DNA of 64,000 bases from contig NC_084886.1 of the NCBI RefSeq assembly GCF_958979055.1, positions 44,194,654 through 44,258,653 on the forward strand, read 5' to 3'. The first letter of the stretch is position 1, and each line of letters begins with the position of its first letter. Both the position numbers and the translations under genes were made by a program. A model generated the notes under the pieces. The model did not search any database. It saw only the letters and a program-made list of their open reading frames with translations, and had not been told where the DNA came from. This DNA comes from Alnus glutinosa (lineage: Eukaryota; Streptophyta; Magnoliopsida; Fagales; Betulaceae). Shown piece by piece: positions 50,374 to 61,481 of the stretch.

Positions 50374-53300
50374 TCACCAAAAATTCCTCTCTTCTCTTGC
50401 TTCAAGGGCATCCACTTCCTCATTAGATAAAAGATCAACAATGGGTTCGTATACATCCCACTCCTTTCTTTTCCTGATGCATTTCACATAACTAACTATT
50501 AAGCGGTGCTAGAAGAATAAAGGAAAACAAAAACCGAATAAAATCATAACATCAAGAGGGGTCCAACTGAACCAATGTTGAACCAATGTTGGATGTCTTA
50601 AAAAGAAATATAACAAAAAGGCTTGCATAAATGATTAAATAGAATTATTATAAGAAAACATAAGTTATCCAAATATATCTAAAGGATAGAGGACTGATTG
50701 AGAACTTCCTAATAAAACAACCGACACTATAAAGCTTGGTAAAACTAAAATAGAATTACACTCGCAAATTATTGAAAGATAAAGCTAGCTCATTCAGGGA
50801 TTTTCAACTTGGGATGATGGTTTTTTGTGAAGACGTGATGCAACAATTATTTCTATGAAAGGGGCGTTATACCTGGTGAATGGGAAAGAAATTGGTTTCT
50901 GCTTGAATTAAATTGACAAGTTATAGCAGATGATAGATTTGCTACTGGATAACTTAATAGAGGTTAAAGTTTCAGCACTTGAACTCTTAAACCACTGGAT
51001 AGAAAGGCTGCCATTATGAACAGCTTTAGTCTTTAAGCGGCTTAGTTGCCCAACTTTGAAGTGGATTTTATGGTTAGAAAAAGATTAGAACAAGAGTATG
51101 TGATAGTGGGAAAGTGGTTCGTATGTAAATGATAACAGTTGATTCAATATGTAGAAAGGGGAGCTATTTTTATCTTTTTATAAGTTGCCTTTTGTTCTTC
51201 TAGTTAACAAAAAGGTTGTGTGGGACATGGTACTTGAAAACATGGAGAGGAGGGTGGAAAAGAGCGTATCTTTCTAACTAATGTTAAGAAGACGACTCTA
51301 ATTGGAAGTACCTTAGCATAGATGCCATCATTCTTTATATCACTCTTCAGGTCCTGGTCTTAGATTTATGATTAAAAGGAAAAAACTGGGCCTTGAATGC
51401 TGGGCAAAAAAGATCATGCAGGAAGTATATAGACTTGTTCATTGTAAAACCGTATAGAAGGACTTATCAAAAAAAAAACCGTATAGAAGGTATTAATGCA
51501 TTTTTGAAGGAGTTAAAGCTTCCAGGTTGAAAATGAATATACATACCGGACAACACTAGATTTATGACCAAATAGCTTCATCAGGTCCAATACAGCACCG
51601 CCTGCTTTACTGGAAGAGAAAAAAGAGGGGAGGTGGAGGGTGTTAGTGAATAAAAAAATTAACACCCTCATAAGTAAATAAAAAAAAAATTATTAGAAAA
51701 CAAAGACTAGCACATAGGAGGTGCACACAGTAGTCTTTCCATAATGTTAAATTCTAAAATTCATATATTATTTCTCAAGCAAATTCATAAGATCATACAA
51801 TCCTGATCCATCTTCTTATCCTAAATGAGATATGAGCAACATCCGAGAAACAAGATCTGTATATACAAACCTGGCTGGAAAATGTTCAGCCCCCCGGCGA
51901 CCCTTCTTGTTTATCCTGCTTTCTCTTGCTGAAGCTACACTTTGAATTGCAATCTACAACATGAAATATGATAAGAACATAGTGAATGAACCAACATACC
52001 CAACTCATGGCACGTCCACCAACCAAATAAGGTGCAAATAAAATCTAACCTCAAAAAGTTGCTCTCTAATTGCGAAGGCAATTGCAGGCTGCAAAAACAA
52101 ACCTTAGGTATTAGCATGTTTTCAAGAACTTGAAATGTGAGAGGGAGGGAGGGAGTAATGTCTAAAAGTCTAAGACACATGAAAACAGTTCTTTCTTCTT
52201 TAAGCAATACCCAAGAAAAATCAAAATGTTTTGTCTTTAGCACCCAGCGAATTCCATTCTACATGACAGTTAATGACACACAAACAAGAACAGATCTAAG
52301 CAAGCAACACAGCATCTCAATTTTGGTCTTTTTTTTCAGGGCATATACTGCCAGAGTGCCAGGCCACGAAGGGTACGGAAACAACCTCTACTCACCCATA
52401 CATGGAGGCAATAATTAATTTGCTTATAAATGCTATAGTTATAAGCTGTTCTTACTCCAACTTCAGGGTCTTCGATGCCCAGATCTCTGCAGAAAGTTCT
52501 AGCAAACTCTTCAGGGTCACTCTCAAAGTTGTTCAAGTCCTGAAATCCAAAAGTTTGCAAGCAATCAAGCCTAAAACCAATGCTTAAGTGCATCAAAATC
52601 TTAAAAGATAAAAGCATGGATATGCACTATCAACTAAATATGAAGCTTAATGTTCGTGTCATATTATCCAGCACTATTCTTTAACCTTACCCACAAAAAC
52701 TGGTCCTTTATAAGCGTATGATTTACTCGAAGATCAAGCTGGGAAGAAAGCACCATGGATGTTCTGTTAATAACCAAACCATCGAAAAGGAGGGAACAAA
52801 AAAATGTAGATAACAAAATGTTAGCTAAAATTAACCTTAATTGGAACAATCTTCTCCCCAGTGTACATATCCTGCCCTTCAAGTGATCGAAATTCTGCTA
52901 GCTGCGACTGGTAAGAAAAGACCAACAGATAATACATATGAATGAGTGAAGCAATCTAAGTATCAAAATCCACCATAACAAGCGAAGTTGGAGGCAGGTG
53001 AGAATTCCATTTACTTGAATGGATGAAGCAATCTGAGTTATGAATGCTGGAGGGAGCTTCAAATCTCTCACTGTCCTTTTCGCAAACACCGCCACCTCTG
53101 AATCGGGATCTATATATAACATTCAAAATCCCATACATATGAGGGCAAGCGAAAATCGGCCGCCATGGGTATACCTAAATGTGCTTACTTCTTGTGTTGG
53201 GATTGATTCAGAGATGCAGAAGCAGAAGAAACATATGAGGGCAAAGGAAAGAGAGATTTACCAGAAGGGTTCCAAGTAAAAGCATCTTTGAACCTCTGGC

Positions 53301-53485
53301 CATCAATTTCGATGTCCAGTCGAATTGGCACCAAATTCTCCGCAGTCGGCCTGTCTCATATCATTGTGCACCACCATAATCATCCCCCACGCAAAATGCC
53401 ACATACATCGAAAGAAAATTTTGAACTTTACTTACATCCTGAACCTGACGGGAGCTTTATAGGAAGTTGACGCCGGAGGTTTCAT
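50374..53485 (-). CDS. BSH: SNF5/INI1 core subunit of SWI/SNF chromatin remodeller
   Basis: Encodes the plant SNF5-type (BUSHY growth, SMARCB1-like) subunit of nuclear SWI/SNF complexes. Ten exons, all GT-AG: 53436-53485, 53262-53350, 53015-53109, 52836-52907, 52691-52738, 52456-52539, 52050-52088, 51871-51953, 51547-51609, 50374-50473. They sum to 723 nt, 240 residues, the length I recall for Arabidopsis BSH. It begins [20 protein letters not shown]. The first SNF5 repeat includes [20 protein letters not shown] and [15 protein letters not shown]. The second includes [20 protein letters not shown] and [14 protein letters not shown]. The tail has a basic patch ([19 protein letters not shown]) and [17 protein letters not shown]. 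Every exon junction preserves frame and no disabling change is seen. The start is fixed by the conserved N-terminus. Confidence 0.96.
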
Positions 53486-53639
53486 GGAGCTCCAATGTCG
53501 AATAAACAGTACAAAATTCCTAAAAAGACTTCACAGTGTCCCACTGACCGTGCGCCGCTCCTCCCTCGTCTCCGACAGTCTTGCGTACTCTATGCCCTTC
53601 CGTTTGCCACCGATGCTAAGCGTCTTCTAGTTGACCCAC

Positions 53640-53655
53640 CGGTACGGCGGTACCG
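53640..53655. promoter_or_regulatory. 16-bp palindrome upstream of the SNF5 gene
   Basis: CGGTAC-GGCG-GTACCG is a perfect 6-bp inverted repeat about 155 bp upstream of the start codon. It could be a protein-binding site or transposon footprint. No specific factor is assigned. Confidence 0.3.
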
Positions 53656-53810
53656 TTTGGTTAACGATTGCTCAAATTTTAGGGAAAATAAATAATAATA
53701 ATAATAATAAATAAATTGGTCTTTTAATTTTTTGACAATTTTAAAAATTAGTCCTCATATTCAATTAAAAAAAAAAAAAATCTCCCTCAATTTTTATTAC
53801 CTTAAAAATA

Positions 53811-54541
53811 GGAATAATTGCACCGTTGGTCCCTGTAATATACCATAATTATTTTTCACTCCCCCTATGGTTTGAAAAGTGCATGGAAGGTCCTTGTGAT
53901 ATGCAATAATTACAAATCGATCCCTACAGGCAAATTTCGTTAAAAATTTTAACAGATTCCATCAAATGCCACATCAGCGCCACGTGTCGTCATCTTATTG
54001 GCAACACGTGGCGCTGGCATGTCCATCTTAATAAAATAATATAAATTTATTAAAAAATAAATAAAAATACTTATTTTTTTGAAAAAATTAAAATTAAAAT
54101 TCAAGAAAAAAAAAAACAAAAAAAGGAGAAAGGAAAAAGGTGTCAAGGGGGTGGCTGGGCCACCCCTAGTAGATATAGGGGTGGCCGCGCGCCACCCCCG
54201 GCGGCCTCTGGGGGTGGCGCGCAGCCACCCCTTGCCTGCCAGTTTTCTTTTCTTTCTTTTTTTTCTTTTTTTTCTTTTTGTTTTTTTTAATAAATAAATA
54301 AATTTATTTATTAATAAATTTATATTTTTTTATGAAGATGGACACGTGTCGCCATCTTATTGGCGACACGTGGCGCTGACGTGTAGGGCTAACAGATTCC
54401 GTCAAAATGGTGGACGGAAAATCGATCCAGGGAGTAAAACGTAATTATTGCATATCACAGTGACCTCTCGTGCACTTTTTAAACCATAGGGAGTGAAAAA
54501 TAATTATGACATGCCACAGGAACCAACGGTGCAATTATCCC
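53811..54541. mobile_element. Mutator-type MITE with GC-rich core and G-boxes
   Basis: The left end GGAATAATTGCACCG pairs with the right end GGTGCAATTATCCC. TTAAAAATA flanks both sides (53802-53810 and 54542-54550), a perfect 9-bp duplication. Long imperfect inverted arms hold four CACGTG motifs (53981, 54005, 54343, 54367). The central 54146-54232 is GGGGTGG/CCACCCC-rich, like the element at 18193-19107, but the terminal sequences are unrelated. No transposase frame. Confidence 0.9.
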
Positions 54542-54599
54542 TTAAAAATATTCACTTCCATCAATTTTAATATTTTATAGTCTAAATTGCTCACGAAAT

Positions 54600-54840
54600 T
54601 TTTGCAATATTAACGAGTTTCCAAGTCATAAATTAAACATATGATACTATTATTTTTTGTAAAATTATAATTATATCTTAAAAAATGATAAAATTATTAT
54701 TTTTTCATAACAAAAAAAAAAAAAAAAAAAAAAAAGGCGCTAGGTGGAGTCAATTTGAAGTCTAAATTGCCCACGGAATTATTGAATATTAACAAAGCCA
54801 TCGCAAGTCGCAACCAATGTAATAAATTAAACACATTGTA
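54600..54840. repeat. tandem repeat unit interrupted by a retroposon
   Basis: TCTAAATTGC...ATATTAACGAG...AAATTAAACATA...TACTATTATT...GTAAAATTATAATTATATCTTAAA (from about 54580) recurs from about 54758. The second unit is split at AAATTAAACACATTGTA by the element at 54841-55887 and resumes after 55888 with CTATTATTGTTCGTAAAATAAT and GGCACATGTGGAG. The unit is about 180-190 bp. Confidence 0.75.
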
Positions 54841-55887
54841 ATGAGGTGGGGAAGCTCCCGTTTTTTTTTTCTTCAGCTCAGAGAGAGCCCATCTTTGAAG
54901 TTGGTTTTGCTGGGAGAGGGAGGCTTCATAGTGGTGGTGTCTACTAGCCTCCTGGTTTTACTAGTGGAGGTTAGTTTTTTGTTCCCCTCGGTTGATCCGG
55001 TGGGGGTTGATGTTCACCTAGCCCTTTGGGCTATGGTGGTTTTATTTCTTTCGTTCAGGCAGAAGGTTCAACTCTAGATGCTCAGGTTGAGGGAGTGGCC
55101 GGTTTGTCCGTGTCGTCGTCGGTGTGTTTTTTTGGCCGGTTTTTTCATTGATTTTGTTTCAGATTTTCGACACCAGATCTACGCACATCCGCCGACTTCT
55201 GCTAGACACGCTCCGCTCAGCCGAGTTTTCCGTCCCTTTCCGCGCCTGCTGCCGGTCGCACAGGTCATGCCGGTCGTCGGAGTTTGGTGCGTGGCCTGCA
55301 CGCGCCAGAGAGCCCTTTACTCTTTGACGCGCGTGACGGCCATGTTCTGCCATTTTCCGGCCTTGCACGGTGGGGAAGGGGTCTACGGCGGTTGTGCTTT
55401 GGCTGGGCGGTTCTGTTGATGGCGCGTGTTGCCACGCGCCGCCGTCTCCGGCGAAACTCGATTGTGTCTCCTCTGCCGGCACTGTGTTGGATTTTTGCTT
55501 GTGTTTTCTGTTGTGGTTTCCTTTGTAATTTTTAGACATTATGAGGACTGTTTGTTGGCTTGGATGCTAGATCTGTTTTTTAACATGGGCTTAAAGTCTG
55601 TTCTTTGTAATGTTTATTTATTATTTGGGTAGCTGTTGTTGTTGTATATTCTTGATCTTTGTCACAGTCTACCTTTGGTGGCTACTTTAAGTCAGGTTTT
55701 TCCTGACTTAGTGGGTGGAGTTTCTTTATCTTTAGTCACAAATAGCCTACGGGCAGCGATTTTGCCTTCGGGCATGTATGAGTTTCTCTTGTATTTCTAT
55801 TAGCCTTTTGGTCAAGTGTAATCCCATGTTGGGGCTCATATTCAATAATGAAGTTTTTTGTTTCATTAAAAAAATAAAAAATAAAAA
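54841..55887 (+). mobile_element. poly(A)-tailed retroposon with 17-bp target duplication
   Basis: AAATTAAACACATTGTA lies on both sides (54824-54840 and 55888-55904), and the 3' end is A-rich. The 3' half shares the order CACAGTCTACC, GGTGGCTACTTTAAG, AGGTTTTTCCTGAC, TTTCTTTATCTTTAG with the element at 47017-47757. Several frames are open for up to 126 codons on both strands, reflecting high GC, with no known domain. Confidence 0.85.
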
Positions 55888-56033
55888 AAATTAAACACAT
55901 TGTACTATTATTGTTCGTAAAATAATAATTATGTCTTAAAAAATAATAAAATTATAAAAAGGCACATGTGGAGCCGTGGATGTTAACTTATAATAGTGAC
56001 ATGTGTCCCTTATATTTGAGAAATACATGTTTT

Positions 56034-56502
56034 GGAGAAAACTTCACTTATAACTCCTGATGTTTTCATACTTTTAATAAAATGTATCAAAACTTTAAAA
56101 AGTTTTAATTTAAGGTATCAATCTTTTGATTTTTTTCAATTTCAACCATTCGTTAGAATTTTTCGTTAAATCATATCAAAATTCTTAAAATACCCTTGTG
56201 TTTATTTTTTAAAAAAAAAAATTGTAAAAATTTTCAAATATTCAAGTATGGGTATTTTTGCAAATTCCGTTAAATTCTGACCAACATCTAAATCTTAGCA
56301 ATTTTTTTCTTTTTCTTTTTTCCTAAAAAAAATGATGAGCATTTTGAAAATTTTGACATAATTTAACAAAAAATTATAACGGATGGTTAAAATTGAAAAA
56401 AAAAAAATGAAAGATAGATACCTTAAATTAAAACTTTTTAAAGTTTGAGTACCTTTTATCAAAAATGATAAAAGATCAGTGATTATTAGTGAATTTATCC
56501 CC
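56034..56502. mobile_element. Mutator-like MITE, complete copy
   Basis: The left end GGAGAAAACTTCACTTATAA and right end TTATTAGTGAATTTATCCCC are imperfect inverted repeats. The arms continue as complementary phrases such as ACTTTAAAAAGTTTTAATTT and AAATTAAAACTTTTTAAAGT. The 9-bp target duplication is too diverged to confirm. A truncated relative is at 6471-6760. Confidence 0.7.
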
Positions 56503-56618
56503 GTGTTTTTTTTTTTTTTTAATTGTATGTACTTTAAATATGTTCCTTTTAAAAGTTAATTTGTATGAATTTCCTAGTCATAGAAAATTTGTATCCCTCC
56601 TTTATTATAGGGTTTGAC

Positions 56619-57744
56619 TAGGGGTGTGTAGAAACCTGCAAAACTGTCCCGACCTGCATCCCCTGCCACGTAGAACTCCAATTTATAGTGATTTTTTGCA
56701 GATACGGATCAAAAAATGGTATACCCGTGAGAGGTGAGGCAGGTTGCGAGTTGGAGTTTTTAAAAACCCTAGGGACTTGCCCCGACCCGTTGGAAAAAAA
56801 TAATAAATAAATAAATAACCTCCTAACCCAGTAAGTAACCCTAGCGCCTCTTCATTTTTTTTCATTGTTTCTAGACTCTTCGTTTGAACCCAGCTGCTGC
56901 CCCTTCATCTTTTTCCTTTTCTCCTTCACCCCCTTCATCTTCTTCCTTTCCTCTAATAGCTTCAACGTGAATAATGTTGTTGTCGAGGATCTCAAGCGTG
57001 GTCCGGCGAGTTGGTGACCAATATTGACAAGTGATCTGGTAAGGAGATTGAGAAGGAGTGGATCCTCAAGACTTGCATTGCCTTTGTTCTTCACCCCGCC
57101 GTCGCGCTTCATCTTCTTTGTTTTCCCTTGGTCCAGATTTCAAAATGCACTAGTTGAATCCATTTATCCCTCGTCTTGACTCTCATTCTTTAAATCTATC
57201 TCTCCTATACCCACACCCCGTGACTCTTCAGTTTTCAGATAAGACCCTCCCATAGATTTAGGCATTCTGATGACCTGCGAAGCTGTTTCTTTAGCTATGG
57301 AGTCTACGATGGGGATTAAGGTGAGTGTTTTTAAAAAAATTTGTTCATTTTTATTTGGTTTAGTTTAGTTTAGTGTTTGGTTCTTGAGAGAAGGTTTATA
57401 AATTTGGATGATTTTATTGTGTTGCTTAAATTTTGCGAATAATAATGTATAGTTGGAATGAAAAGCTCTGCTGCGAAAATCATTGATTTGTTTGTGATTT
57501 CTTTATGATTTGTTTGGTTCTTGAGAAAATCTGGCCTTGATTTCTCATATTTCTAGATCTAGGTATTGAACCCGCCCCATCCCGCACAACCTCCACCCCT
57601 CGCCCTGCATCACCCCGTACCGCATGGATTCCTTTTTTTTTTTTTTTGTGTGTGCGGTTTACAAGTGCGATTTTCACAATCTGCAAGAGTGTGGGATGGG
57701 GGCAAAAAGGGCGAAAATTTCGCCCTGCCCCATGTACACCCTTA
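56619..57744. mobile_element. hAT-type element, family copy 3, perfect 8-bp duplication
   Basis: Termini TAGGGGTGTGTAG and CATGTACACCCTTA are flanked by GGTTTGAC at 56611-56618 and 57745-57752. The interior resembles the copies at 327-977 and 1157-1730 (CTTCATTTTT, CCCGCCCC, GGGGCAAAAAGGG near the right end) but is longer. No transposase domain was recognised; open frames are short. Confidence 0.88.
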
Positions 57745-57839
57745 GGTTTGACAATTTGTTGATGCGACAAAAACTTTATCACAAATTTAGACGGACCAAA
57801 AAAGTGATTTTGAAAATTTAGGAAATGATTTTCTTTTAA

Positions 57840-58500
57840 TGCTCCGTTTGTTTCGGCGTAAAATGATTTTCTGGAAAATGGTTTTTGCATTTTACGGTGT
57901 TTGGTAGGGGCGAAAATAATGGTTAACGGAAATCATTTTCGGTTTGACCGTAAAACCTTCTTTAATTTTTAAAAAACGATTTACGGTTTTAAAAACCATA
58001 AATCGTTTTCCAAAATTAAATTCTTTGTCTTTATACACACGTTTGATATCTGATTGCCGGAATCCGGCAATGGTTGGTCGTCGGAATCCAGGTGGCACCA
58101 GAATCCGGCAACATCCGGTCACCGGAATACTACCGGCGCCGGAATTTGGCGACAACCGGCCACCGTCGCCGGTTGCTGGATGACCAGATTTCGGCTGAAT
58201 CTGGCCGGAATCCGGCCATGGTCAGAAGTCGGCCGGATCTGGCCAAACTGGCCGAAGCTGACTAGATCCTGCCATTGATCCGGCCACGGATCTGGCCTGA
58301 TCCGAAAGAGTCTGGCCGGAATCCGGCAACGGTGACCGGACGTTGTCGGATTCCGGGGACAGTTGCATTTTCTTCTTTTGTAATTTTTTCGTGCGAACCA
58401 AACGCTGAAAATTATTTTCGAGAAAATTATTTTTTTTGAAAATAATTTCGTCGAAAATAATTTACGACGAAAATCATTTTACGTCGAAACAAACGGAGCA
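57840..58500. mobile_element. PIF/Harbinger-type MITE with CCGGAATCCGGC repeats
   Basis: Inverted ends TGCTCCGTTTGTTTCGGCGT and ACGTCGAAACAAACGGAGCA, with TAA on both sides (57837-57839 and 58501-58503). The AT-rich arms (TAAAATGATTTTC and complements) enclose a GC-rich middle (about 58050-58360) of repeated GGAATCCGGCAA / TGGCCGGA motifs. No transposase. Confidence 0.85.
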
Positions 58501-58503
58501 TAA

Positions 58504-59449
58504 AATTACAAATTAGTTTCTAGTTGCGTCAAAACCTACTAATCAATTTTTTTTTCCCCCAAATTTTATTGCTCGTAAATTGGGATCTCTTGTCAATAAA
58601 CCTTCTTTTTGTTTTAAAAATAATAATAATAATAATAATAATAAAAAACCCTTCATTTTGTCATGTGTGGTTGGTTATATGGATTTCAGTACAAAGTCGC
58701 AGTGGACCAATTTATCATATTTGGGCCCTGTGGCTCTGGGTCATCACATATAGGCCCGAGGTCTCTTCACTTAATTATATTATTAATTCTTTAATTTCTC
58801 GTGAATAAAAAGATTCTGAATAGCATTACTACAGTTTTTACAAAATTGTTTTCTAAATTTATTTATCCAATGAATAAGTCATTCCATGCGTAATGAAATT
58901 AAGTAGGCAACAAATAGCTTTACTCATAAAAACATGTCAATTTAATAAATTGAGTTAGAAAAATTTGTATAAAAGTCATTCTCTCAATTAGAATCACAAA
59001 CAGTACTAGTTTTGTGACATTGAGCAGTAAGAATAGGGGTGATAATTCATGTTTATGTGTTGAGCTCGCGTCGTATTAAGGCATGTGTATAAAAATATAT
59101 AGGTAAATCATAACCCGACTCATTTAATTAAACGAGTTCATCCTTCACATTAATTTTATATTAGATCTGTATCAAGTTTACAAGTCATGTAAAAAACTTG
59201 TCAGACTTAAAGCACGATTAAACATTCTACCGTATGTACACAATAAAATAATTGCTATAGATGGGATAAATTAAAGGTAATATTAATACCATACTCCTTA
59301 ATTTTTATGGATGAGCTAATGATGATATATAATTTTGTGAATGGTTGTACATCTTTACCCTTTTGGGGCATATACGCAACACTATATTGTGAGGATGTTC
59401 TAATGAATATGTATCATCGACCAGGGACATGAATGGAAGAACGAATATA
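58504..59449. other. intergenic, no supported gene
   Basis: AT-rich. The stretch from about 59035 (AGGGGTGATAATTCATGTTTATG) resembles common dispersed plant repeats, but I cannot set its ends. The last part holds the 3' flank of the Aux/IAA gene. Confidence 0.4.
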
Positions 59450-60916
59450 CTAGCATCTGTTTGCTCTCCTCACCTTCAGTCTTTTCACCTTGTTTAAGAA
59501 CATCCTGCCAAACCCAAAATGATTAGTATGATATATAGGAAGAAAATTAATGTAAAGCAATGAAAAAAAAATAAAAAATAAAAAATAAAAAAAATAAAAC
59601 TCTATTTGTAATGTGCCTCTAATATGCTATTGGGGTTAAAATGTCATTTTTTTGCGATTCAAAATGAATAATAATAATAATAATAATAATAATCATTGAT
59701 TAAAAAAGAAAAAAGAAAAAGTTCAGAAAAATAAAAAAATAGAAAAATTTATTTATTTTTCTCAATTTTTTATCAGGCTTATTTTTGTCATTTTAGGTGC
59801 AAAAGAGGGACATGCAACCAAATGGTAGATTAGAGGGAGATTGCAAAAATTAAAAGATTTGGAAAAATATTGTAAATTTGTTTGTAAAAGATCAGGATAA
59901 TTGTACTTTCTCCTCTTTTTTTTTTCTTTTTTTTTTTTTTTTTTTTATAAAAAAAAAAAAAAAAAAACCCAAAGAAATGAGATCGAGATAGACAGGTTGA
60001 GGTTATGCTTACTCCCATGGCACATCTCCGACCATCATCCAATCCCCTTCCTTATCTTCATAAGTCAACACATGATATCTATCGGAATCAACTCGATCAG
60101 CACCGAAGTCTGTTGCATACACAATTGAGTGAAAATTAATTAAGTCGAAAAAAAATGAATGAATCTTTTTCATATAAAGTGTGGTAAAATATTTAAAAGT
60201 TCAAAAAAAGAAAAGAAAAAGAGCCCTGCTTTCAAGACATTGAAAGCAATGGATTTGAGCAATCTATGAAGTAATTCTCTTTTGGTATATATTCTTACAG
60301 ATAAAGGTGGTGGGGAACATATGGCCAACGGCTCTTATTAGACCCTCATAACCATCTTCTTCAAATAGATTCAACTTTCTACCAATCGGAACGCCTTCCA
60401 TGAAAATCTTTATAAATAAGGAGGGACGTCGACGCTCCGGCAGATCGTGTGATTTCCCTGCATGTGCGCTCCTCCTCAAGATTGATCTGATTGGCGGCAA
60501 GTTCAATGGTTGCTGCCTGAAATGTCAGCACATTAATAAGGAACTCAAACAGGAAAATCTCATAGTTTTTCTCTTGAAAATGTCAATCACATGTTCACAT
60601 ACCTTGGGCTGGCAGAGAAGTCATTGTAATGAGAGGATGAGATGCTCAGGCCAAGTGTCAAATCTAATCTTCCGCCTCCGCCGCCACCGCTGCTGCTGCT
60701 TTTGCTGGGTAAGCTAGATTATGTAGCGGGTGTTTCATACATATATTAATTGCTGAGTAAAACGTATATATAAAATTCCACAGTTGAAAGAAAAACCGTA
60801 ACCATCAACACAGAGATAAACAAAGGGAAAACCCAAAAAATGGAATTTCCCAGAACCCCAGAAAAAAACAACACAAAGAAAAGGTACCTTGTAGTCCTGG
60901 TGATCTCTGAAGACAT
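59450..60916 (-). CDS. non-canonical Aux/IAA protein, IAA32/IAA34-like
   Basis: Auxin-response transcriptional repressor family, nuclear. Five exons, all GT-AG: 60888-60916, 60603-60704, 60299-60516, 60013-60109, 59450-59504; 501 nt, 166 residues. It starts [18 protein letters not shown]. Domain I carries an EAR-like LDLTLGLSI (about residues 23-31). Domain II, the GWPPV degron needed for TIR1/AFB-mediated turnover, is absent. The PB1 domain (III/IV) runs from [20 protein letters not shown], with the conserved basic GRK, to [20 protein letters not shown] (acidic OPCA-type patch), then [12 protein letters not shown]. Lack of domain II and the [10 protein letters not shown] phrase point to the IAA32/IAA34 clade. 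Such proteins are expected to resist auxin-triggered degradation. The short first exon is supported by frame and splice sites. Confidence 0.92.
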
Positions 60917-61400
60917 GGCAGTGAAAGAAAACAGAGTAAATTAAAGGAGAAGGCTTAATATTGGAAAAAACCAAGAAACAGAGCGAGTGGTGATCAAAAA
61001 AAGAAACAGAGTAAACATGGAGAGAGAGGACGCCTTTATAACCGTCTCCAACGCAGGTTAATTGCCTTTAATTCTCTCCCTCTGAACTTCGCCGAACTTT
61101 CGTCCGCTTTGATTTGCCTTCGACGAACTCTCGTCAACGACGTAGCTTTTGCTCCTTCCTAATTCCCATAAAAGCTCTCATGAGCTATAAAAGTCTTAAA
61201 ACCAACCCTATTTAGCCATGCATGATCACGCGAAGTCACCAAAGGCATAAGTGTTTATATGAAAAGTTGGGAAAAAAAGTAGGTCAAGGGTTAGCTAGGG
61301 TTCCAATATGGAAAGTTTTAATTAGTATGAACTAGGGTTTTGCTCGGGTTAATTTGGAAACAAATTATTTAATTTGGGTATCCAAGTATTGATGACCATG
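60917..61400 (-). promoter_or_regulatory. upstream region of the Aux/IAA gene
   Basis: The 5' UTR and promoter of the minus-strand Aux/IAA gene must lie here. A TTTATAAAGG-like minus-strand candidate core (CCTTTATAACC on plus) is near 61032-61042, about 120 bp upstream of the ATG. Confidence 0.4.
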
Positions 61401-61420
61401 ATCCTGTGATTGTAAGACAC

Positions 61421-61481
61421 AAATTTCTTACAAATTAAACCAATTTCCTACAAACTGGTTTAATTAATTTGTAAGAAATTT
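61421..61481. repeat. AT-rich near-perfect inverted repeat
   Basis: AAATTTCTTACAAATTAAACCA (split for reading as AAATTTCTTAC / AAATTAAACCA) at 61421-61442 is matched by its near reverse complement at 61456-61481 across a short loop. It is a small foldback, possibly a MITE remnant. Confidence 0.6.

Noticed and set aside
55078-55539. Overlapping 113- and 126-codon frames on both strands
   Set aside because: Both lie within the retroposon at 54841-55887; being open on both strands reflects GC content, with no domain seen.
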